Assembly: GCA_963775505.1 (NCBI GenBank) | Contig: CAVZIL010000007.1 | Coordinates: 434,001 to 498,000, forward strand | Origin: JAIBJN01 sp963775505 | GTDB taxonomy: Bacteria > Actinomycetota > Thermoleophilia > Gaiellales > Gaiellaceae | Direction: 5' to 3' | DNA length: 64,000 nucleotides | In this document: one piece after another, positions 34,189 through 40,717 of the stretch | Numbering within the stretch: position 1 is the first letter of the stretch | How the letters are laid out: the number at the start of each line of letters is the position of its first letter | Made by a program: the position numbers and the translations under genes | The notes under the pieces: model-generated | Told to the model about the DNA's origin: nothing | Seen by the model: only the letters and a program-made list of their open reading frames with translations | Databases searched by the model: none

Positions 34189-34233
34189 GGCTTCCCAAGC
34201 CAAGGGTCGCGGGTTCGAGCCCCGTCGTCCGCT
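34189..34233 (+). repeat. attR-like direct repeat: truncated tRNA-Gly copy
   Basis: Identical over 45 bases to 33061-33105. The 5' half (acceptor, D-arm) is absent, so it cannot make a tRNA. The base after each repeat differs (T versus C), which fixes the edge of the duplication. Confidence 0.8.
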
Positions 34234-34252
34234 CTCGCTTCTTTCCAACGGG

Positions 34253-34756
34253 TCAGCTCTGCGCCGGGAAGATCCCGTGCAGGGCAATGATGTAGTTCAG
34301 GCTCAGGTAGGGCTGCCGGTTCTCGTGCCCCTCGCCGCCGCCCGTCCGGCCGATCATCGCCGCCTTCATCCGGACGTTTCGCTCCGTGGAATACGCGCCT
34401 CCGCCCGCCGGGAACGCCGTCGCCGGGTTCTTCGTCGTGCTGGCCGCGCTGCTCGCGTGTACGGCGTGGGCGTGTCCCGGGAGCTGGCGCGTCGTCAGCT
34501 CGACCGTCTCCTGCCCGCCCGTCGCGCCGAGCGGATAACTCGATCCGGTTGGGGGCTGGTCGGCGCCGATCGGAATCCGTCCGCGTAGGTCTGGTAGGGC
34601 GAACGTCGTCCGTCCGTCTCCGCCGTAGGTCGTCCCGAGCAGAGCGAAGAGCGCCTGGTTCTGGTTGATCGGCAACAGTTGCCCCGCGCAGAGCGCCCAG
34701 CCCTTGGGAGCGAAGTTGAAAGGAACGAGTCGGATCTCACCGACGAACGGTTCCAT
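34253..34756 (-). CDS. Phage tail-collar domain protein (microcystin-dependent protein family)
   Basis: 167 residues from ATG 34756. The N-terminal EPFVGEIRLVPFNFAPKGWA, with CAGQLLPINQNQALFALLGT just after, is the hallmark of bacterial tail-collar proteins (the so-called microcystin-dependent protein family), followed by DLRGRIPIG. The C-terminus SLNYIIALHGIFP is also typical. These proteins resemble the tips of phage tail fibres and occur as small stand-alone genes in many bacteria. It sits 20 bp beyond the right tRNA repeat, so it may have arrived with or beside the element. Confidence 0.88.
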   Translation of the reverse strand: MEPFVGEIRLVPFNFAPKGWALCAGQLLPINQNQALFALLGTTYGGDGRTTFALPDLRGRIPIGADQPPTGSSYPLGATGGQETVELTTRQLPGHAHAVHASSAASTTKNPATAFPAGGGAYSTERNVRMKAAMIGRTGGGEGHENRQPYLSLNYIIALHGIFPAQS

Positions 34757-34905
34757 GTCGAGCCTCCCGAATCGCTGTTGGCGCGGCCTCTGGCCGCAGT
34801 GGACGACCGAAAGTGTCCCGGAGCGCGGCTCGTCCTTCCAGTGGGAGCGAGCGATCGAAGGCCGCACTCACAGCGAGTGCTCCCTGGGGCCGCCGCCTGG
34901 GGAAG

Positions 34906-34939
34906 CGGGCCACCGGAAGGGGTGCCCCCCGGTGGCCCG
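34906..34939 (-). terminator. Strong terminator hairpin of the SRPBCC/ArsR operon
   Basis: CGGGCCACCGG and CCGGTGGCCCG form an 11-bp perfect stem; the 12-nt loop can itself pair GGGG with CCCC. It starts 16 bp beyond the stop codon of the SRPBCC gene in the direction of transcription. Confidence 0.7.
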
Positions 34940-34954
34940 TTCTGCGACGACCGC

Positions 34955-35437
34955 TCAGCGCAGCGAGACCGCGACCTGCTCCAGGAGGTCCATCGCATCC
35001 TGCATGCCGTCCTCCATGCCGGACTCGATGTGCGCGTCCCGGTGCACCTTGCTCTGGTGCTGCACGAGGATCTCGAGCGTCGTGCGCCCGTCCACTTCGG
35101 TGAGCGTGAGGGTGTCGAGGGCCTCGCCGTCGGGCATTCCCTCGTAGACCTCGGTCGAGACCAGGCGCTCGTTCGGGACGATCTCGCGGTACTCGCCGTG
35201 GAAGCCGACCTCGAACCCGTCAGGGGTGACCATCACGTACCGCCAGCTGCCGCCCACGCGCAGGTCGATCTCGCAGGCCGTCATCTCGCCGCGGTTCGCG
35301 TGCCACCAGCGCCTGACCAGCTCGGGCGTCGTCCACGCCTTGTAGACGAGCTCCTTCGGGGCGTCGAACTCCCGTGTGATCAGGATCTGCTCGTCCGTGG
35401 GGAGCGTCACCCTTGCCGTTCCGCTACTGACTGCCAT
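34955..35437 (-). CDS. SRPBCC-domain (AHSA1/Aha1-like) protein
   Basis: 160 residues with the START-like fold of the AHSA1 family (ITREFDAPKELVYKAWTTPELVRRWW at the start, VGGSWRYVM in the middle, and a C-terminal helix EDGMQDAMDLLEQV). These are ligand-binding proteins of unknown substrate, often encoded directly downstream of an ArsR regulator, as here. Its start overlaps the ArsR gene end by 14 bp. Confidence 0.9.
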   Translation of the reverse strand: MAVSSGTARVTLPTDEQILITREFDAPKELVYKAWTTPELVRRWWHANRGEMTACEIDLRVGGSWRYVMVTPDGFEVGFHGEYREIVPNERLVSTEVYEGMPDGEALDTLTLTEVDGRTTLEILVQHQSKVHRDAHIESGMEDGMQDAMDLLEQVAVSLR

Positions 35438-35783
35438 CGTCTTCCTCCTCCTTCTTGAGGTCTGCCAACACGTCGTCCAGCTGCTCGAACCGCTCCGACC
35501 AGAGGCGCTCGTAGCCCTGTACCCAGTCGTGAATGGGCCGAAGCGCGGGGCCGTTGACCCGGTACAGGCGCCGGCGTCCGTCTTCGCGCACGTCGACCAC
35601 TCCCACCTCTCGGAGCACGCGCAGGTGCTTGGAGACCTGCGGTTGGGCCAGGCCGAGCAGCGCGACGAGGTCGTTCACGGGGCGCTCCCCGTCGGCGAGG
35701 GCGTCCAGGATCTGCCGCCGCCTGGGCTCCGCCACCGCGTTGAACGCGTCCGCGGTCGTCGCTGCTCGTGCCATGGCGACCAT
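35424..35783 (-). CDS. ArsR-family winged-helix repressor
   Basis: 119 residues. The winged HTH is clear (RRRQILDALADGERPVNDLVAL, then AQPQVSKHLRVLREVGVV, with the wing EDGRRRLYRVN). It lacks the Cys pairs of metal sensors, so the inducer is probably not a metal. It belongs to the ArsR/SRPBCC pairing common in actinobacteria. The ATG at 35783 directly abuts an AT-rich palindrome; an ATG at 35774 is the alternative. Confidence 0.92.
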   Translation of the reverse strand: MVAMARAATTADAFNAVAEPRRRQILDALADGERPVNDLVALLGLAQPQVSKHLRVLREVGVVDVREDGRRRLYRVNGPALRPIHDWVQGYERLWSERFEQLDDVLADLKKEEEDDGSQ

Positions 35784-35784
35784 A

Positions 35785-35804
35785 ATATACCTATATAGGA
35801 ATAT
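35785..35804. promoter_or_regulatory. AT-rich palindromic operator upstream of the ArsR gene
   Basis: CCTATATAGG (35790-35799) is a perfect palindrome flanked by ATATA and AATAT. It ends at the ArsR start codon and is the most AT-rich point nearby, so it likely combines a -10 element with the ArsR operator. Confidence 0.55.
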
Positions 35805-35887
35805 GTCAAGGAAGACCGTTCGCCGGGAGCGCGTCCTGTGTCGTGATGTAGGTCGCTTACGCTTACGCCCGTGGAGGGCACGCTGCT

Positions 35888-37348
35888 GTGATCGCGGATC
35901 TCTGGACCCGGCTCAAGGCGCTCTACAAGAGCGTCCATGCGAAGTTCGAAGGCGACAGCGGCCGCGCGGTCGCCCTCCGCTGGCTCCTCGCGATCCTCCT
36001 CTTCGTCGTCGCGCTCATCTTCCTCGTCTTCCTGAGCTGGCTCCTTCGGGGAGCCGGCCTCTGGGGCGACCTCGCCTTCGCCGTCGTCGTGACGACCGGC
36101 GTGTTCTGGATCGCGCGCCGCGTTCTGCAGAGGCTGCTCCACGAGGGGCCGTGGAAGGCACTCCTGCGCGCTTTCTCGACGACGATCTTCGTCCTCGTGG
36201 GCGTGCCGGTCGCGTACGTGACGCGCCCGGTCGGGCTGGCTTTGCTTCTGGTCCCGCTCCTCGTCTGGGGCGGCTTCAGGATCGCCTACCTCGTTCGGAA
36301 GGATGAGCGGCGGTTCCCGGTCTTCTGGCAGGCCGAGGTGACGGGGGTGCTCCTCCTCGGGATCGTGCTCTTCCTCTGGCCCTCGGTGGGCTCGGTCGAC
36401 CGGGTGCCGGAGGCGGTGCCGGGCGCGGGCGAGGGTGCGCAGCAGGATTTCGCCGTCGCCGAGCGCTTCCGGCCGCTTCTCTTCTTCGACTCGGGTGAGC
36501 TGCGATTCCCGCTCGACGTCGACGAGGCGATCGCGGACGACCGCGTCCAGATCTGCCGGAAGGCGGTCGGGGACGACAACTGCAGCGTGCTCGAGGCGGC
36601 GGAGGACATCGACGCGAACCTCGACTACCTCGAGCTCGCAGAGGCTCCGGGGACCCCGCGCGGCGGGGGCGACGGGAGCGCCTACTACTACCACGTCGTC
36701 CGCGAGGGCGAGCGCGTCTACGTCGACTACTGGTGGTTCTACTCCCGCAACCCCTCGCCGGTCGCCGACAAGGTCTTCTGTGGGCCCGGCCTGCGCACGC
36801 CGCCGTTCACGTGTCAGGAGCACTCGGGCGACTGGGAGGGACTGACCGTCGTCCTCGCGCCGTGCGGCCAAGGGTCAGCGGACTGCGAGGACGTCGGCGG
36901 GGAGCTGCTGGCTCCGGAGGAGGTGCGCTACGGCCAGCACGAGCACGTCGTCGCCTACGACTGGGACGACGTTCTTCGACCGCTGTGGAGCTCTCTCCCG
37001 GCGGGGCGCGATGCCGGCGTGCGGCCGGTGGTCTTCGTCGCCCGCAACAGTCACGCGTCGTATCCGCGTCCCTGCTTCCGGGGCTGCAGGCAGGAGACCC
37101 GTGACCTCCCGGAGGCCCGCCACGACGGCACCGTGCCGTGGGTGGCCAACGACGCGTGCGACGGCTGCGTGCTGGCCCTCCCGCTGACGTCTGAGGGCGA
37201 TCCGGCCCTCTGGAACGCGTTTCCCGGACGGTGGGGCGCGCAGAGCTGCATTCTCGCCGGCGCGTACTGCGATCTCTCGGGCGCCCCGAAGGGGCCGTCG
37301 TTCCAGGAGCGCTATCGGGATCCGGGCGGCGAGGTCGAGACGGCCTGA
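35888..37348 (+). CDS. Membrane-anchored Vps62-like domain protein
   Basis: 486 residues. The first 180 contain five or so membrane helices. The remainder is a soluble domain with the Vps62-type landmarks VDYWWFYSRNP, HSGDWEGLTVVL, QHEHVVAYDW and VFVARNSHASYP. Vps62-like domains are known from fungi, plants and some bacteria; their biochemistry is poorly defined. Several Cys pairs (CFRGC, CDGC) suggest disulfides, so the domain is probably outside the cell. The GTG start at 35888 is followed at once by the first amphipathic segment. Nothing adjacent suggests a partner. Confidence 0.75.
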   Translation: MIADLWTRLKALYKSVHAKFEGDSGRAVALRWLLAILLFVVALIFLVFLSWLLRGAGLWGDLAFAVVVTTGVFWIARRVLQRLLHEGPWKALLRAFSTTIFVLVGVPVAYVTRPVGLALLLVPLLVWGGFRIAYLVRKDERRFPVFWQAEVTGVLLLGIVLFLWPSVGSVDRVPEAVPGAGEGAQQDFAVAERFRPLLFFDSGELRFPLDVDEAIADDRVQICRKAVGDDNCSVLEAAEDIDANLDYLELAEAPGTPRGGGDGSAYYYHVVREGERVYVDYWWFYSRNPSPVADKVFCGPGLRTPPFTCQEHSGDWEGLTVVLAPCGQGSADCEDVGGELLAPEEVRYGQHEHVVAYDWDDVLRPLWSSLPAGRDAGVRPVVFVARNSHASYPRPCFRGCRQETRDLPEARHDGTVPWVANDACDGCVLALPLTSEGDPALWNAFPGRWGAQSCILAGAYCDLSGAPKGPSFQERYRDPGGEVETA

Positions 37349-37359
37349 TCGAGTTCTAG

Positions 37360-37770
37360 CTAGGCCTCGGCCGCCGGGTCGCCCCAGATGTGCCAGCGGT
37401 CGACCTCGACGAAGACGGTCATGCCGCGGTAGTCGCGGTCCTCGTACGGGACGCCCTCGTACCGCTGCGACAGCGCGTCGATGTCCGCCAGGTCGTCGTC
37501 GCTCTTGAACCCGACCGCCCGCCCGAGGATCGACACGTGGTGGTACCAGTCGTCGCCGAGCACCGTCAGGGCCACGCGCGGGTTGCCGCGGATGTGGCGG
37601 AGGCGGTGGCTGTCGTGGCCCATCGAGAGGATCAGCCGCCCCTGGTCGTCGACCCCGTACCAACAGGCGGTCGTCACCGGAGTGCCGTCGTCCCGCACCG
37701 TGCCGACGACGGCGTGGCGCGGCTTGGCCACGAAGCGTTGGAGCTCCGGCGGGAGTGGGGCGGCGGGCAC
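37360..37770 (-). CDS. PPOX-class F420-dependent oxidoreductase-like protein (FDOR split-barrel)
   Basis: 136 residues with the pyridoxamine-phosphate-oxidase-like split barrel: HAVVGTVRDDGTPVTTACWYGV at the N-terminus, HRLRHIRGNPRVALTV in the middle and VFVEVDRWHIWG at the C-terminus. This pattern is typical of actinobacterial Rv1155-type proteins that bind F420 (or flavin). It likely reduces a small molecule with F420H2. It lies 9 bp downstream of the PelG-like gene on the same strand, perhaps by read-through only. Confidence 0.87.
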   Translation of the reverse strand: MPAAPLPPELQRFVAKPRHAVVGTVRDDGTPVTTACWYGVDDQGRLILSMGHDSHRLRHIRGNPRVALTVLGDDWYHHVSILGRAVGFKSDDDLADIDALSQRYEGVPYEDRDYRGMTVFVEVDRWHIWGDPAAEA

Positions 37771-37779
37771 CCGTGGATT

Positions 37780-39254
37780 CTAGAAGGCGGCTCGGTAGAA
37801 CGAAAAGCCACCCTCGGAGACCGCGCGGCGGGCGAGCCGGCGGGTGAGGGCGATGCCGAGCGGGCAGACCGTGAGGAAGACGAACGGCGTCACCCAGAGC
37901 CCGACCAGAAGCGTGCCCGGGAACGACACGGCCAGCGCGAGCCCGGCGACCACGGCCTGAATCGCCACGGCGCGGCCGGCGCGGCCGAGCCAGACGAGGA
38001 CGAGCAGCTCGCCGTGCAGCGCGCCGACGGCGCCGTACGCCGCGAAGCTCGCCGCGAAGAAGCCGGCGGTCGCCGGCGAGGCGATTCCGAGCCAGGCCAG
38101 GAGCGCAGCGCCTCCGGCCGCGCACCCGACGAAGCCCGTCAGCATGCAGACGGCCCGCAGGCGTCTCCGGCCCAGCTCCGTCGCCGCCCAGGCCGCCAGA
38201 GCTTCGTCTTCGTCCACCGCCGTCGCGGCGAGCCGTCGCTCCGCTGCGTGCTGCAGGCGCGCGAGCTGCTGCTCGTAGAGGAGCACCGCTGCGACGACCG
38301 CGAACGTGGCGCCGGTCGTGAGCGCGAGGTACTCGCCGCGGTCGAGCCCGAGGAGGTGCGCGGCGGGCCAGTCGGCGAGGACGATCACGGGCCCGAGGAC
38401 GCCGTAGAAGGCCGCGGGGAAGAGACTCCGTGCCTGCCGCCGCAGCGGCGGCACCCGCGTCGACATCGGCGGGCTGCGCAGGAGGGCTAGGGCGACGGCG
38501 AACGTTCCCAACGCGGCGAAGGCCATCGCGCCGGCGGCCGTGCCCACCGTGACGTCCGCAAAGGCCGCGACGACGAGGCCGACGCCCAGCGCGGCGATGA
38601 CCCCGCCGTGGACGTGCGCCTCCTTCTCCAGCGTGAGGAGCAGGCTGATGAGCGCCCAGAGGGCCGCCGAGACGAGGCCGACCGTGGCGAAGCTCCACGA
38701 CGCGCCGAGCGCGCCCAGCGTGGAGCCGGCGATCGTCCCGGCGATCACGGCGAGCGCGAGCAGGGCCGTGCCCGCCCACAGGAAGCGGATGGTCGCGACG
38801 GCGCCGGGTCGCGTGTAGCCGCTGACGACGTACCGGCTCCCCAGGTAGCCCGCCGGCGTGAGGACGACTGCGCTGCCGAGCATCGGGATGACGAGCGCCG
38901 CAGTCAGCTCGCCCCGGCTCAGGTCGGCGAGGTGGTCGCCGAGCATCGCCTGGAGGAAGAGCACGGTCAGGATCGGCGCAGCCGGGCGGTCGAGCGTGCG
39001 GGCGAGAACGTCCGGGGCGGCGGGGGAACCGCGGCCGCGACGGGCCGGCGAGGCGCCTGTGCGAAGAGCTCGCGGGCGTAGGCGAAGACGCTTTCGTGAC
39101 CGTAGCTCTCTTCGACGCGCAGGTCGGTGAGGCCCTCGCTCTCGAGGAGGGCGGTCAGCTCGAGCACGTCCGTGGCGGTCTCCGCCAGCGCCAGGTGGTC
39201 CGGAGCGAGTCGGGCCGGCCCGGCCTCCGCCAGCGCTTCGCCGGCCACGGTCAC
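37780..39254 (-). CDS. pelG: PelG-like polytopic membrane protein (exopolysaccharide transporter), frame broken
   Basis: About 491 residues after restoring one base. The GTG at 39254 overlaps the PelF stop (GTGA). The first 95 residues are soluble, ending in AQAPRRPVAAAVPPPP. The frame then breaks in a C-rich stretch (minus strand, about 39010-39020), and ten or more membrane helices follow, ending in SEGGFSFYRAAF. One missing C joins the parts as PPPPPDVLARTLDRPAAPIL. Size, topology and position next to PelF point to the PelG inner-membrane exporter. Sequence identity to PelG is not strong by eye, so another polysaccharide transporter is possible. Confidence 0.65.
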
Positions 39255-40699
39255 GCCCGCGCCCTCGCGTAGATCTGGCGGTACGAGAAGAGGAAGCGCG
39301 CCATCGTGAAGTTGTCCAGCGCGCGGCTGCGCGCGGCGGCGCCGAGCCGCTCGGCGCCGCCGAGGTCGCGGAGGAGGCCGAGGCAGGCGAGCGCCACCTG
39401 GTCCGGGCTGCGCGCCTCGACGGTCAGGCCCGTGTCGCCCAGGGCCTCGGGGACGCCGCCGACGCCGGTGGCCACGACCGGGCGCGCGTTCATCATCGCC
39501 TCGACGACCGCGAACGGAAAACCCTCGGAGATGGACGTGACGAGGACGACGTGCCCGCTTCCGTACGCGCCGGCCACGTCGCTCGTCGGGCCGAGGAAGC
39601 GGACGGTTTCCTCGAGGCCGAGCTCGGCGCGGAGCTCGAGCAGCTCCTCGTAGTAGCCCTCGTTCCCGTTCGGGACGGGCCCGTGGATGTCGACGAGGAG
39701 GTCGGGACGCTCCTCCCGGACGATGGCCGCCGCTCTGATCATCGTCTTCAGGTCCTTCAGCGGGTCGATACGGCCCACCGAGACGAGGGTCGGGCGGCCC
39801 TCCGGGTAGCGCGCCGGGCGGTGGGCCACCGGGTCGACGCCGTTGTAGACGACGCGGATCTTCGCCGGATCCGTGGCGAGCGCCACCTCCCAGCGCTTGT
39901 TGAACTCGGCGACGGGCAGGACCTCGTCGGCGGCGAAGTACGCCGCCATGGCCGTGCCGACCGCGAACCGTCCGAGGACGTGCCGCACGGCGCTCGACAC
40001 CGACGGCTTTGCCTGCGCGATGAAGGCCTCCCGCACGAAGACCCCGTGCTCGGTGAGGACGAACCGGGTGCCGCGGGCCGCCTTCGCGACGATGCCGAGG
40101 AGGGAGGAGACACCGGCCGCGGTGGCGTGGACGACGTCCGCCTCGAGCGCGGGCAGCGCGAGGACCGAGAGCAGGCGCCTGAGCACGTGCACGACCTCGA
40201 TCACGTCGCGGAGCGTGGGTCGGGCGTGCGCGGGCGCGGCGGTCGACCACTCGTCGGCGAACGCCTGGTAGACGGCGCGGCACGCGAACGTCCGGTCAGG
40301 GTCGTGGCGCTCGAGAAACGCGTGCAGCTCGAGGAAGACGTCGTGGAGGTCGGAGGGAGACGGCTCCGGCCGCAGCATCTCCCGCGTGAGCCGCGTCCAG
40401 GCCGGCACGAAGCCCGCCTCCACGGCGGCCTCGCCGGTTCGCCTTCGCCGGCTCCGCCGCTCCTTCCCGCCCAGGTCGAGCCGCTCGTCGACGTAGGAGA
40501 GGATTCCCCAGAGAGGCACCGGGCGGAGCACGCGGACGTTCTCCGGCAGCGTGTACGCCACGCGCTGGAACGGGTGCGCGACGACTGCCACGACGTCGAA
40601 CTCGTGGTCCGGGAGGCCCGTGATCAGCTGCTCGCACCAGGTGGCGACGCCACCCCGCTCGTAGGGGTAGGTGCCCTCGGTGACCAGTGCGACACGCAT
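39251..40699 (-). CDS. pelF: PelF-like glycosyltransferase (GT4)
   Basis: 482 residues. The N-terminal VTEGTYPYERGGVATWCEQL is the signature of PelF, the cytoplasmic glycosyltransferase that builds the Pel polymer from UDP-sugars. The GT4 C-domain has VSVGRIDPLKD and the EX7E motif in SEGFPFAVVEAM. The spacing to the PelA-like gene (18 bp) and the GTGA overlap with the PelG-like gene indicate one operon. In Pseudomonas and Bacillus cereus, PelF and PelG act with PelA, D and E; pelD and pelE are not in this window. Confidence 0.9.
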   Translation of the reverse strand: MRVALVTEGTYPYERGGVATWCEQLITGLPDHEFDVVAVVAHPFQRVAYTLPENVRVLRPVPLWGILSYVDERLDLGGKERRSRRRRTGEAAVEAGFVPAWTRLTREMLRPEPSPSDLHDVFLELHAFLERHDPDRTFACRAVYQAFADEWSTAAPAHARPTLRDVIEVVHVLRRLLSVLALPALEADVVHATAAGVSSLLGIVAKAARGTRFVLTEHGVFVREAFIAQAKPSVSSAVRHVLGRFAVGTAMAAYFAADEVLPVAEFNKRWEVALATDPAKIRVVYNGVDPVAHRPARYPEGRPTLVSVGRIDPLKDLKTMIRAAAIVREERPDLLVDIHGPVPNGNEGYYEELLELRAELGLEETVRFLGPTSDVAGAYGSGHVVLVTSISEGFPFAVVEAMMNARPVVATGVGGVPEALGDTGLTVEARSPDQVALACLGLLRDLGGAERLGAAARSRALDNFTMARFLFSYRQIYARARA

Positions 40700-40717
40700 C
40701 GGCGCGATCCGGGGTGG

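Noticed and set aside
34018..34287. Minus-strand peptide with RRGSNPRPLAWEA
   Set aside because: This is the well-known spurious back-translation of a tRNA 3' end; here it reads the duplicated tRNA-Gly fragment.
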